From: Nautilus pompilius
Taxonomy: Eukaryota; Mollusca; Cephalopoda; Nautilida; Nautilidae
Direction: 5' to 3'
Assembly (NCBI GenBank): GCA_018389105.1
Contig: JACATO010002134.1
Location: 477,001 to 541,000 of the forward strand
Length of the DNA stretch: 64,000 nt
The position numbers were made by a program, and so were the translations under genes. Each line of letters starts with the position of its first letter. Positions within the stretch are counted from its first letter, which is position 1. The notes beneath the pieces are model-generated. The model saw nothing but the letters and a program-made list of their open reading frames with translations. It was not told where the DNA came from and did not search any database. Shown in pieces: positions 49,901 to 61,928 of this stretch.

Positions 49901-50850
49901 AGGTTGTAAAAAAGGACTTAATGGCATCTGTGTAGCCTTGGTAACGGGAGAATCTTAGTGTTCATGTACATTGCTCTGGTTCACTCTTAAGGTCATAATA
50001 ATGGATCCATGTTTAATTGGTGGTGATGGTGCTAGACAAAAATGCAGCCTTCACACACAATTTGGCTGATAAGCTACAACAAACATGAAGTTTTATAATC
50101 TTTCATAAACATCTTTTACTCTTTTCATGAAATATCCAACCCTTTCATAAACATTGACACAGGTTAGACAGTTGTCATCATATTGCATCTTCATTATACT
50201 AAATTTCACTGCTTTTTTTAACATGCACATGTGCGAGGACACTGCCATCTTTGATTATGTGAAATGGGTGCCACCTAGCAGCAAAATCTGAAGAAGAAAA
50301 AAAGAATGTATACAACTACAGGGTCGTGCCAAATTCTAGATGCAGTTTTTACTGAAATCAAACTGAACAGGTTACAGATCATTAAGTTTCTTTACTTGTA
50401 AATTCTCATAATCCAAGAATTTTTTCTTCTTGCTTGTTTAATATTCATGGCTTAAGCTTGACTGTCAAAGGTCACTTTCTCTCAGCATTTAATCCAGTAC
50501 CAAACTTGTTAGTAGTTGTGTAGAAAGTCAACATCAGATTTTTGTTATGCACATTTCCAACACCCCCCTCCCTTGCTCTAGTTCTTAGCAGCTTCAAGAC
50601 GAACAAAGGCCAGTACAAGGTGGCAAAATCACATAGATGTACTTTAAGATTAAACTGCTAATACAATTGGTTTCTTTGTTTATTGGTGATGATCTGAAAC
50701 ATCTGGCTGATTGCTTGAAAATTAATTAAGAAAAATGTCCAAAAATGCTTGGTGGTTCTATCTGAGAATTTCTCATTTTTCCCCTAACTGTCAATGTTTT
50801 TGTGTCACGCTTACAGAAACCCTTAAAAACAGTAATCTTTGCAGATTAGA
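43912..50850. other. intronic, mostly unrecognised
   Basis: AT-rich with many A- and T-runs (45482, 46464, 46706, 47640, 48512). A short dispersed repeat lies at 49031-49107. No exon with paired splice sites and coding content was found. Confidence 0.4.
49031..49107 (+). repeat. short dispersed repeat, copy B
   Basis: GACTAAGCCCTGATGATGGT, then ATATCTGAAACCTGGGTTCA and TTAGTTTTGTTAC, shared with 35683-35763. It has a CTGATGA...GAAAC spacing reminiscent of retroelement tails. No coding remains nearby. Confidence 0.4.
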
Positions 50851-50852
50851 TT

Positions 50853-51132
50853 GACACCAGAAACTAAGGCCAGCCTGAAAGTGCTCAGCAAGCTTTGACT
50901 TCAGTTGATTTAATGAATGTACTGAAAGTCCCTACTAGAATCATTCAGTTTTGGATTTTGGAGGGGGGGGGGTCAAAGTATCCAGAGAAAATCCATGCAG
51001 TTGGCTGAATAAGAGCAAGAGGAAACCATGCTGGGGAGATATGCCAAATGAAGCCATGCTGACTGGGATTCAAACTCTGGCTTATAATTTTAGCAGATCA
51101 GCAGTCTACCACTGGACTGCCATGCAACCCCG
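50853..51132 (-). repeat. tRNA-headed SINE, copy 5 (nearly full length)
   Basis: Minus orientation. The tRNA-like head at the right reads GGCAGTCCAGTGGTAGACTG with B box AGTTTGAATCCC on the minus strand, a good RNA polymerase III promoter. The body (CCTCTTGCTCTTATTCAGCC, GGATTTTCTCTGGATAC) and the 3' tail (GGCCTTAGTTTCTGGTGTC at the left) are all present, giving about 280 bp. With copy 10 it defines the family's full structure. Confidence 0.75.
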
Positions 51133-52861
51133 CCAGGTATTATAATTTAAGACCGTAATCATAGCATCAGTTTTAAACTTTTTTGTTGTTTTCTGTAATA
51201 AATATTTATTGACATGTCACCTGTTATATACTGCTAACAACTCTGTATATAAAAATTCCCTCATAGTTACTCCAAAGATTTAATCTTTCTTCATGAAGCC
51301 AAAATTCTTTTAGCATTATAAAGAATATTTGTCTAACAAATGCAGCAAAACTATATTATAATTAAACAGACCTGTTGAGCTAGGAGGTACAATGTATCAA
51401 ACATTCTTGAAGAAAAGGTACATTTATAATACTGGCTAAGCTCAGACATAAAGGTATTATCAAAGATGTGGGCAAAAGACTTATTGGAATTTAATTAAAA
51501 AGAGAGAGATTGTTGGGTTAGTGGGAAAACATTTCTGAAAATCAAAGACTGTTGGCCAAATCAGTAGGCTAAACATGCCTGAAGTAGACAGACTAGAAAT
51601 GTAATATTGCTACCTTACTCAGGACCAGCTTCAGATTTCTTATAAACCAAGATTCCATTTAGACATCTGGATTCACATAGCAACAGATCTATGAAAATAT
51701 TTTTTTTTGCACCATGAATACTGGTTGGTATCTCTCTCTCTCTCATAGTAGTAATATAGGTAGTATTATATGGTTATTCTTGAATTGCTGCCAAGAATGC
51801 TATACAAAATTCAAGCTTCTGTTCATGAAAGTCCTGAAGTGTCTATTGCTAACGACAAGACCAGTATGATAAACATTTTCAGGCCTTTTCTTAGCAAGAC
51901 ATGTAGCTCATCAACCAAGGAAGAAAGCAAAATCTGTTTACTTAGAATTTAACTACTTTCAGTTTGAAAACATTTATTGTTTTTTCTTAAACATGTAAGT
52001 TTTGTTGGTCAGGCTACCAAATGTATTTACCAGACGTCTGATTTATCTATCTATCTTCTAAAGGTTAAACAGTTTTTTTTTTCTTTTACAAAAAGAAAGA
52101 CATTTTATACTGTAAAAAAAGAAATAGAGATCACATCACTACTCAGAAGAAGTCTAGTAACAACCCCACTGAAGTAGCAGTATTCAGTTGGCTTGTGCAT
52201 GGATGTGTAGAAGAAGACTTAAGCAACTGGCAAACTCTGGTGAAAACCACCTTCGATTTTTAATTTGGTAAAAAGTTTTCTATTGTAGAAAGAAAGAATA
52301 ATGATTATGACAAACTTCATTTGGTGAATACATTTCACAGATTTTTAAACCATTAAGTCAACAGTAAAAAGAATCATTCAAAAACAGAGTTTAGTCACAC
52401 GAAGAAATTCTCTATCTCAGTCTGGTTATTTCAAAGAAAAGAGAGAACCAAAAAATGTTACAGGCTGTGGGGAGGGGGAAGGGGCAAAACAGAATCAAGA
52501 AGGTGAAAGGGCAAAGTGACCGAATGATATTGCAGAGATTCTATCCAGAAGGTTGATGTTCCAGTGCTCAAATCATTATTGAACTGGTTAGAATAAAATT
52601 TAGTTACCTTATGCATTTTTTAAAAAAATTATATACAGTAGTTCGAAATAAAGAAGATATAAAATTAGATGTTTCAGAGTTGGATTAGTTAAGCCAAATA
52701 AGCAATTTATTCTGAAACCGCACGGTATTTTTTTTTTTTTCTGTTTTAAAATTTTATTTAGGTGGGTAACCGATTAGTCCAGATTTTAAACACACACACG
52801 TACTACAGTAATAAACACGTGTGCACACTATTATGAAACATTGACGAGGATATGTAATAAG
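51133..52861. other. intronic, nothing recognised
   Basis: Nothing recognisable apart from short T-runs and a CT run near 51730. Confidence 0.4.
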
Positions 52862-53627
52862 TAAGGCTGCCATATTTTTCAGCATTTAAGTCAATACTTT
52901 TTCTGCAAGGGCCTGGCCATCAACTTGTACTCCACTCCGACTTATATATGGATGAAATCATGATACCGGGAACGTGGGTCCCTTAAGTACCATGGGGAAA
53001 TGTGTATGGGTGCATACTGGCTCAGATTCAGTTACCTCCCTTTTATTTAGTGCTTAGGGGGCACAGATATCATTGTGTTAGGGGAGCTTCAGTTTGCTAA
53101 AGTTGAAATAAAATATCAACCCTTACCCAAAAATGCCTGTTATAAAGAAAAGGAAAGCAGGTACTGCAGCTTTAAAACTGGAAGTGGTGAGTTTTACTGA
53201 AAACAAAAATGGAAATATGGCAGCAGTATGGCGTTGGTGAGAAATGTGTTTTCTTGATTGGTGAAAAGCGAAGGATTCATTACGACCAACTGAGAAAAGC
53301 AGAAATGCAGACTAAAGTTGCAAAGCTGGATGATTCAGCTTTATATTTGGTAGGAAAAAATAATATCAGACCGTGTTCCATACGGATTGAAGCTTTATTT
53401 CGCCCAAAACTCTCCTTCCCCAAATCTCTTGCTTTGATGTTATCCACCAATGCTGTTGTTTTATAACCCTGACAGAAATTCTCTACCATTATAACTGTAC
53501 AGAAGTATGATCGTACCATTGAATTATACACCATTGCAACTTATATCTGAATGAACACTTGGAAAATGGGAAAATTTACCTCTTCGACTTATACTCCACA
53601 TCGACTTATAACCCAAAAAATACAGTA
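52862..53627 (+). mobile_element. Tigger-type transposon relic with N-terminal gene fragment
   Basis: The right end, CGACTTATAACCCAAAAAAT followed by ACAG before TA, is a typical inverted repeat of Tigger elements (outside-in: CTGTATTTTTTGGGTTATAAG). A degraded counterpart starts at about 52862 (CATATTTTTCAGCATTTAAG). Subterminal ACTCCACTCCGACTTATA and ACTCCACATCGACTTATA match each other in inverted placement. Only the 5' part of the gene remains: MPVIKKRKAGTAALKLEVVS from ATG 53133, then after a frameshift YGVGEKCVFLIGEKRRI, the helix-turn-helix of Jerky/Tigger proteins (family: FGVSEKxVRxWRK). The catalytic domain is absent, making it non-autonomous. Confidence 0.75.
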
Positions 53628-54540
53628 ATTTTTAAAAAAAATTTTATTTTTCTTCATAAATACGAAAACTCTGGTTATAGTCACACAATTCTTCTGTCCT
53701 AAGGACCTTCATCATTTGTTGTTTTTTTTCCAGAGGGAAGTGAATAAATATTTGGGAGAATTTATACCCAAACAGAAGGGATATGGAAGACACTTACCAT
53801 ATCTAGTATTAAAGGGAAAACTAGTGAGAAAAGAGACTAGTTGGTTTGGTTCACATGCTAAAAATGTAGCATCTGGTTCGTAGAAACTCTACCTATGTAC
53901 AGGAAGCTATGTTCTTGCAGTTGCACCGGCTGACAGTATGATTGGTTTTTACTGCGATGATATTCTGAAAATCTAGCATGAGATGGGAAGCAGTTTGTAA
54001 ATATCTTTGGCATGCCAATCAACCCATCTCCCCTCCCACAAATCCCCGAGTTAAAAAAGATTGGATAATTATTATAAGTAAAGTGAAAAAAAACTTGAGG
54101 GGAGACTTAAGGTAGGCTTTGTTGCTGCTGTTGATTTTGTTTATTTATTTTTTGTTTTTTTAGGGGTTTTTATGTGGTTAAAACTAAAAATTAAAATTAA
54201 TCATACCTGGGTATGTGGATCAAGGGAAAGAGGCTTGATTTTATAGAGATTAGGTGGCTATCATTTAAAGGGTTTCTTCTGCAGTACAAGATCTGAGAAG
54301 GTTATGGTCATGTTTGTGTCACATTTGACCAACATCATGCTCACTTGTGCATGATATGTAGTTGCTATACAACAAACTGGCACCTTTAAGCCCATGTTCC
54401 ACTCACTCTGTTGCTAGTGAAGAATATTTTTTTATAGATGCTTTAGTCATGAGGCACTAGTGATCACTAGTAGTAAATTGGTTCTTTTAATTTTGGTGAT
54501 GATTATTGGATCATCCATAACAATTATTGCTTGATTATAA
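53628..54540. other. intronic, nothing recognised
   Basis: No feature seen. Confidence 0.4.
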
Positions 54541-54544
54541 TTGG

Positions 54545-54775
54545 TTTGGATGACACATGGTCAAGTGCCTGCTATGGCTGAGTGCCCTTAATTTGACTCC
54601 CATTTGGGACTGACTTCATTTGGCAAACTACCCATAGAATGGTTTCCTCCCACAGCGAAACAAGAGTTCCAGTATGGACTTGTCCCAGGCTTGACAAAAA
54701 CTGCTTTTTTTTTATCTCTCTGTATGTGCCATTATCTCGGAAATTTGATCTAAGTGGAATCATTCACACTGGGGC
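54545..54775 (+). repeat. tRNA-headed SINE, copy 6
   Basis: Degenerate head (ACACATGGTCAAGTGCCTGC, B box TTAATTTGACTCCC) followed by GAATGGTTTCCTCCCACAGC and AAGAGTTCCAGTATGGACTT of the family body. The GCTGGCCACATGGG block is deleted. Confidence 0.6.
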
Positions 54776-55742
54776 TGGGGTATGGAGGCAGACAAATCAA
54801 TTATCTCAAACCACTTAAATCAGTTTATTGAGCAGGTGCTAACCTCTCAAGAGAGAAAATAGCAGCTATCATCTAATATGATGCAGCAGCTAACGACATA
54901 ATTGGTTTATTTTTACTTATAGATAGATATGCATGCTATTTATTTAAGAGAGAAAAGAGATATGATAATGGATATTGTCTGAAATTCTTCCATGCCAGAA
55001 TAGAAGGAAAAAGAATAATAAAAGAACTACTGCGTAAAATTTGGAATTCTAAAGATCCTTAATCTAGCATGAGATTGTTGTTTTTGATTTCATTTTGACA
55101 TTATATTTTATAGAATGACTAAATATTTAAACAAAGGATGTGAGTTAGAATTGACTGCTAAGGATGAAAAATCATACAAAGTCCTTCCAGCCCAACACTG
55201 ATTATTGCAATTGATTGGAACACCCCTGGTGTTGATTTTTTTCCTTAAAGTGGCCATGTATAGAGCCAAGACATATTTGTTCACCAGCAATTAAGAAAAC
55301 TCTGTTTAGTTTGGAGAAGAGGTTTAGTTTATGTAACATTTCATTTCAGATTCTTTATGTCATTGCTTTATCACCAATGATTAACTGCACATCAAGTTTA
55401 CTAAAGTTTGTCATATGAGTCTGCATGTTCTGCAAACAGATATACATTTTGATTTTTCCCATGAAGAACTCATGGACTATGCTAGTAATTAACAAAACGA
55501 CAACCGTAACCTCTCTCTGCCGTTTCGAAGAAGCCACCAAAAATCATCAGTTTAAGGCTTTTGTTATGGACATTACTGTTCATTACACCTCGTAGAGTTT
55601 CCATTTTGAGTACCACAGCTCAGTGTATTCTCATCACCCTGTTGATGGCTTAACGCTTATTCTTGCAAGTAAAAAAGACAAACATTTTTATATATAGAAC
55701 CCCTGCAATCACTTTAAAGGATCTGTGTGTGTGTTTGTGAAC

Positions 55743-55965
55743 TTGTAGTGATAGATTACCTGACTGTCATGGTTGAGGGCCCAAGTTTGAATCCTGTTTG
55801 TAAACAGCTGGTTGCATGGGTTCCATCTGGGCCCTCCAGTTTCTTCCCACAATTAAAAGTGAAGACTTCTGGTTGGGTAACTAACTCTTGACTGTCTTGC
55901 ACCTTGATTACTGCTCAAGACCCCCCCCCAAGCATATCCAGGTAATTTGCTTGTCCATCAAGGCT
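55743..55965 (+). repeat. tRNA-headed SINE, copy 7
   Basis: Head TAGTGATAGATTACCTGACT with B box AAGTTTGAATCC (close to GGTTCGAATCC), then AACAGCTGGTTGCATGGGTT, GGGCCCTCCAGTTTCTTCCC and AAGACTTCTGGTTGGG. The 3' tail is not recognisable. Confidence 0.7.
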
Positions 55966-56252
55966 TATACCCCACATTTCTTCCTTCTAGCTCATTAATG
56001 TATGATATCCTTAAATCACAAAGGTCAGGACAGGGTTCATTTTGGCCATTACAAAATAAACCAGTGAACAGGAAGTGGATACTTTAAATCTGCATAATTA
56101 CAAAAGTTATACATAAAAAAAAAATAAAATCTCCTAGAGTCAGCATTCTGGGTTTAGTTTTGTTGTCTTTTTCAGAATCCATGAATGATGTATGGCATTT
56201 GTATTCTAATTGGCTGTTAAGATCATTGTTGTTTGTTCTTTCCTTATTGCAG

Positions 56253-56324
56253 AAGACCGCCGTGGAACCACTGTTGTGGAACTGGTCAAGCAAGAAGGAT
56301 GCAGTCTGGGCCTCACCATCTCAG
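56253..56324 (+). CDS. GRIP: GRIP-like scaffold exon: start of PDZ domain 1
   Basis: 72-nt internal exon between acceptor TTCTTTCCTTATTGCAG (AG at 56251-56252) and donor TCAG|GTTAAAT (GT at 56325-56326). It completes the Glu codon started in exon 39590 and encodes DRRG then TTVVELVKQEGCSLGLTISG, leaving one base for the next codon (Gly in the family). This is beta strand 1, the carboxylate-binding loop (SLGL, the GLGF position) and beta strand 2 of PDZ1. Vertebrate GRIP1 and GRIP2, from memory, read [22 protein letters not shown] and [22 protein letters not shown], so the family call is strong, and vertebrate origin unlikely. PDZ1 contributes to the PDZ1-2 tandem in GRIP. The donor is weak (GTTAAA against GTRAGT), which may allow alternative splicing. 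The rest of PDZ1 and the other domains lie beyond this window. Confidence 0.88.
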
Positions 56325-56523
56325 GTTAAATAGCTTCTTGGTTTATTTAGATTGGGATTTTTTGTAGTGCATGGCCAGCCTCTGGTGTAATGGAACCATT
56401 GAAGCATGTTCATAATAACTTGTTCTTCAATAATTAGCGCAGTGCATACTTAATGAAACCTTTGATGTTCGAGATAGAAGAATTTTATTTTCTTTTGTCT
56501 TACAACCTGTCTGCATTGGTGTA

Positions 56524-57086
56524 CAGTTGTCCCTGGTATTCACTGGGGTTACGTTCCTAGAGCACCTGCGAAGATTGAAAAACCGCGAATATTGGACGTG
56601 GTCCATAAAAATGCCTATAGATGCCTATAAATGTCAGAATATAACGTAAAATATAATAAAAAAATATAAGTAAATATATAATAATAATTTAATAAAAATA
56701 CAACATTCAGTGAAATACTCGAGATAGCTACACGCGGTAAACTGGGATGATGTGTGGCTGTTGGGCTGCATCTTCCTGAGACAGCGTCTCGGCAGCAGCC
56801 AATCGGCAGCAAGGAGAAATGAATAACGCTCTCGGATTGGCTACTTTCAAGCCTCCAGCCAATAGCATTTATTTTATATTGATATTTTGCCGAATTTACG
56901 TTAGTATTTATATTACAAAATTAGTAAATTATATTGTTATTAATAATTTAGTGTTAAAAAGTGTGAAAAAATATATATTGCCATGAGCTGGGGTTTCCCC
57001 AAACAATTATTAGTTAGGTTCTAAGGAAAATTCCGTGAATAACTGGGGCCGCGAATGCCGAACTGCGATTACGTGGGGTTTGACTG
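56524..57086. mobile_element. pogo/Tigger-type MITE, copy 2
   Basis: 563 bp between TA dinucleotides, 199 bp downstream of the PDZ1 exon. It is nearly identical to the copy at 34770 across the ends and the CCAATCGGCAGC/CCAATAGC interior, but lacks about 45 bp near the right end. Non-coding; presumably mobilised by a pogo-type transposase elsewhere. Confidence 0.85.
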
Positions 57087-58740
57087 TAGTTCATTTTAAT
57101 ATTTACTCATTCCTCAGACTACTTGCCTGGGACAGTTATGTTAACTTCCTCTGTTGTAGGACAAAAGGGATGATGTGGTTTGCATATTTAGTCAGTCCAC
57201 TTAGAGTGAGCCATATGAACTTTTCAGCATTTTCTTTGAGCCCAGTGTATTAGAAAACAAACTAATAATAGTCAAATGGCATTATTGTGTTTACTTCCAG
57301 AACAGAAAACTATATGAAGTGATCATTTGTATGCTTTACCTTTTCTTCAGTTTTGTTTTTTTATTTTCTTCTCTTGGTCTTTTTTGAAAACATTTAACTT
57401 TAGAAGCAAATAATAAATCCAAATATATTTATTTAGATGTAAGTTTTAAGTTCATCAGGAAAAAGGGAAACAAAAAAAATGGGTTCAGAAGATGAAATTT
57501 AAATGTTGCCAGTTTCTTGAGGCAGGAAATGGTAATTGTGTAGTTGGAAAGTGAAACTTATAAATGGTTTAGATCTCTTTTTCTCAATGTAATTTCCAAG
57601 TAAACGAAGACGAATATGTTTATTATTTTCAAATGGTACACTTTTACTCATCCATGGAGGAGAGGTGAGTAAAGGTATAGCATGGGCAGAAAGCTGAAGT
57701 TTACCTCGCAGATTATTATTCTCGGCTACATTCCAATAATTTATTTTACTCACTTCAACTACGAAGGGGGTGATGACTCAATTTTTAAAACTGCATCACC
57801 AAATCCATATAACTAGACACTTTATTTAGGTTATCTTTCAGCGGGCACTTTCGGATGGAAAGTTTTAGAATATTAATGAAAATTTTGGAAAGTAAAAGTC
57901 AAAACTACGGTTTAAATATATTGACAAGAAAAAAAAAATGAGATGAAAAAGCCCATTGAACTTTGTAGTCTTGTGACAGCAAAAATATGCCAGTCAAATT
58001 AGATGCATATTGTTATACTAGGATGAAAGCCAAAATTATTGCATCTTCCTTTGTATTTTTTGTTTAATTATGTTGACTAACGAAAGGATTACACATTTGT
58101 CTTGTTTCTGATTTTTTTTTTCATTTTCTTTCACTAAAACAATATTTTAAGTCAAAATGATAGTTCATTTTGTGTATTCATCTTACTGCTTTATTAGTCT
58201 ATAGCTACATGTTCACAAAAAAATACTAAATTGAGGAAGGCGCCATGAATACAAACTGATGTTTAATTGGCTTTGTTACGTTAGAGAAGCAGCATGTTTG
58301 CATTGTGACCCTGAAGATCAAATCCCAAGCATGCATGCAAAAACACTAGATATATAAAAATTTTTATTTTTAAATATATTTAAATATCAGTCCTAAATTA
58401 TTTTATTTTAAATATTTAAGCACTAATCACTGCATATTTTATAGATGTATTGAAAAATTAAATAATGAAGTTAATAAAATACAAAGTAATATTTACACAA
58501 ATTTTCCCTTAATTTTTTGTTCTGTTTATAATTTTGTTTATGAAATACAAATCCTTTCAACAATAATATAACTTTTCTGATTGAGAGATTGTGAATTCTG
58601 AAGATAATTAAATCACCAATATCTGCTCACTCTCAGTATTTTTAATGATGATGTTGTGTCATACACCAGACTCAAAAATAGAAATAACCTCTCTACAGTG
58701 AAGATATCCCTGTTAAGGGAATGAAGTGCTGTGATTATCT
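57087..58740. other. intronic, nothing recognised
   Basis: AT-rich; no GRIP PDZ1 continuation (expected to encode a GxDKDGKPxVSNL-like segment) was found here. Confidence 0.45.
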
Positions 58741-58741
58741 G

Positions 58742-58958
58742 TTACAGAGTGTTGCCAATCCTACACCATAAGGGGTCTGGCACTTCCATTGTTTGCAGGG
58801 AAATTCCTATGAGAACTCTTAATTTTTTAGATATAAGGGGAAACTTGTATGACTGGCTGGTGGAGAAGAGAGAGAGAGATGAGCTAATTCTGACCACTAA
58901 TTGAAGTTGAGTCCTTAGCCTTAGCAATCCCTTAGGCTAACCACTAGGCCACCAGCCA
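58742..58958 (-). repeat. tRNA-headed SINE, copy 8
   Basis: Minus orientation. The head is the clearest in the window: GGCTGGTGGCCTAGTGGTTA on the minus strand is a near-perfect A box, followed by AGGACTCAACTTC in the B-box position. The body is reduced to the CACCAGCCAGTC block, TTAAGAGTTCTC and a short tail. Confidence 0.7.
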
Positions 58959-59017
58959 CTTTAAACTAATGTTTAAACATACATTTAAATAATATTTTAG
59001 ATTTTATTCTTAAAAAC

Positions 59018-59300
59018 TGGTGGTCCAATGGTTAGACTGCTTAGCTGGAGAGCTTAAGTATGATTCCTCCTTGGGGCAACCTTGGTTTGGCATACTTTTA
59101 TCAGCATGGTTTCTTCTTGTTCTGCTTCACTGGCCAACAGCATGGCTTTTCTCTGGGTTCTGCAGAAGGGTTCTAGTAGACACTTTCTGCAGTGGGCTTG
59201 TGGCTATCCTCCACACTTGGGGGTTTCCTTTGGTGGATGCTGCTTTATGTGCTGATATTGGCACCAAATAGGTTTCAATGAAGTAGTAGTAGCAGTCAGA
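59018..59300 (+). repeat. tRNA-headed SINE, copy 9
   Basis: Head GTGGTCCAATGGTTAGACTG with B box AGTATGATTCCTCC, then TTGGTTTGGCATACTTTTAT, CAGCATGGTTTCTTCTTGTT, CTGGCCAACAGCATGGCTTT and TCTCTGGGTTCTGCAG. It lies head-to-head with copy 8, 59 bp away. Confidence 0.75.
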
Positions 59301-60395
59301 AAGACTGGTCATCACTAGCATCATAAAATCTTGGAAACAAAATGCAGCTCTTTAAGGGGACTTATTAATATCTAGCACTAGATTTATAAAAAAAAACTTG
59401 ATGTTAAAAATTATTAGAAATTAATCATCTTTATTAAGTCAGAAAGAAGTTCATAATATGATTTTCAGCAGGGAAACTAAAAATTACCCCAATTTTTTTT
59501 TTTTTTTTGGTTTTTCATGCTCACGAAGACTAGAAAAGAAAACATTTATCTGGTTTCAAGATTTACATTTATCCAGTTTTTATGATGGTGATGACGATAA
59601 TTATTATTCTTGAAATTGAGAAAAAAATAAATAAGAAGTTTTAATGATTGCTTATAGAAATAATGCGTAGGAAAAAAAATTAAATAAATCATTTATTATA
59701 GCAATGTTTAAAAAATTTAGAAAATTAACTTGGGTGGTTCATAAGAAATTTGGCTAAAAACAGGATTCTCATAATCATATCCAGCCTGTGTACATTTGGG
59801 TATCCCTTCTAATTTGTACTAATTTGTATTGTTTGCTAGATTGCAGTAGAACCTGGTTTTCAGGGCTAAATATATAGAAGTTTATCAAACTTGGGTGTTA
59901 CCTGATGAGGTGTGTTCTCGTTAATAGACATTTGATTGGCCACAAAATTTGAGAATACCATTTCTCTAATAAAGCGTATGACCAGCTTGCTTTTGTTTCT
60001 TTTTTCAAAAAATGTATCAGTCCTTCAGAACCTTGTTTAAGTAAAAACTGGGTTATGTTAGGTACCCTTATCAAAAGTTCCTATGTTGTGCCCTATGTAT
60101 AGTAAGACCTGTCGCTTGTATTGTAGAGTTCTGGGGACATACTTGAGTTGTGCTTATTGAGTGCTGACTTTTTGGGAGCACTGTCATGTTAGAAACCCCT
60201 GGACCAAACTGTGAATATAGCTGCTGTGTTGAGGAATGAGATATTGTTCAAGACCCCTACTATCAGGGAAATCTTTTTATAAAAGCAGGGATGGTTCAAA
60301 TAGTTTTTTTTTTTTCTGATGTCAATCATCACCAGGCAACAGGAAGATTCTGAATTTTTATTGTGTCTGCTTGGACCATGGTCCGAGTATATAAT
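59301..60395. other. intronic, mostly unrecognised
   Basis: A possible Tigger-like end (CAGTAGAACCTGG near 59846) was seen but no partner end or gene could be matched. Confidence 0.35.
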
Positions 60396-60400
60396 CAGTA

Positions 60401-61928
60401 ACTGTAGCCATAGCCCAACATTTTGCACCACCCTGGAATTTTCTGATTTTGTTTGATAAACTTGAAATAGCCAAAATTGGAAAATGTGACAATTCAGATT
60501 TAACATGCAAAACATGATTTCCAAGAGAACCTTATAAATCATGACAATGAGTGTGGGTGACCAGACAATTACAGTATTATGCAAATTAATGTAAATAGGA
60601 TGAAAAAAAAAAAAAACAACAACAAAATTTTTAGTAAACAGCATATATATTTTGAAGACTGAAACAAACCTTAATATTTGATATGACCACCTTTAGCTTT
60701 AATAATGTCTTGAAGATGCTTGTGCATGGACTGAACTGGCTTTTCATTCATTTTCTTTATTTCTTTGTCATGAAACCAGACTTAGATGACAGACATGATA
60801 ATTTTTTTTCTTTAGTTGAAGTTGAAGTCAAATCTTACATATAGCCCATAGTTTGTCGATTGGGTTTAGATCTGGCAAGATACCTGGCCAATCTAAACAG
60901 TTGACACAGTGTTCTAGAACCTCAATATATTTCTTACTATTCATCTTGCCTTACATAGGTACTAATGGGCAAGTTCCTCATGCAGAAAAAAAACAGCCCT
61001 AGAACATTTTGTTTTCTGGACACCTCTAATTTGATTATAGTGAAAACTGGTTGTGGGTGCCAGGTAAATGCCATACAAATTGAAATTGTTGAACAAGAAA
61101 ATTACTTTCATCTGAAAGTAACACATTACACCAACTTTCTTTTTATCAACCAGCATATTTCTTGGTGCACAAATAACATTTATCTTCATTATTTTTGTTA
61201 CCAATTTTTTTATCTCATAAGCTTCTTGGTTTAGTGCCCCTCCTCAAGCAACTGACATTTTACAGTTGATTATGGTACCTGGACACCTCCTGCTGCTAAT
61301 TCCTGGTTAAGCATGTCACTAGTTTTTCTAGGATCTTGTTTGCTCATTCATATTAATTTTGCATCATCTCTGAGTGATTTTTTTGCTTTCTTCCGCATTT
61401 TTCCTTTCCTTGAATGGGGGGGGGTATTGAGCCCATGGATTATTTCTTCTTAGTAATCTTACTAACTGCTCTCTCACTTTATTGGCAGTTTCTCTTTGTG
61501 AGAGAGATGAGTGTTCATTCACTGGCTATTTTAGTTTTGTTCCTTGGTGTAATGTCCATAGCCAGCTCTTAAACATAAAAAGAACAGATATCCCACTTGG
61601 ATTTGTTGACTGACAAGAATATAATAACTTAGGCAGAAGCTGAATGACAAGCCAAATACCAAAAGATAGCACAACAACCTTAAAAGTTGACACAATCATT
61701 AAAAAGATGATGCAATAATGCATTGTATACCATAATAATGCTTTTTGATAAACTATTTTAAAAGCTTTCATTGTTTTACTTTAAAACAATGAAAAAATCA
61801 TTTTTATTTCATGTTTACATTAATTTGCACAATACCGTAGAAGTGGTCTTGATACAGTGTCCACAATGATTTGAAGATAGACTTTTATTGTTATTTCTAG
61901 GGTAATACAAAACTTTTGGCCATGACTG
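60401..61928 (-). mobile_element. Tc1-like transposon, decayed but with both ends
   Basis: About 1.5 kb. Right end CAAAACTTTTGGCCATGACTG followed by TA; the left end GCCATAGCCCAACATTTTGC is its diverged inverted copy. A second inverted pair further in (TATTATGCAAATTAATGTAA left, TATTGTGCAAATTAATGTAA on the opposite strand right) confirms long terminal repeats of about 200 bp. The transposase is on the minus strand and broken: SLSQRETANKVR (helix-turn-helix start, near 61500), LLSDESNF with the first Asp (near 61105), DLNPIDKLWAICK (third acid Glu changed to Asp, near 60850), and HKHLQDIIKAKGGHIKY at the end (near 60690). The CTTTTGGCC end type is common in fish Tc1 elements. Confidence 0.75.

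Noticed and set aside
58742-59060. tRNA genes
   Set aside because: The A and B boxes belong to SINE heads; no cloverleaf with paired acceptor stem can be formed.
60189-60644. 151-residue minus-strand frame
   Set aside because: Straddles the left end of a decayed Tc1 and unique DNA; no family similarity or splice support.
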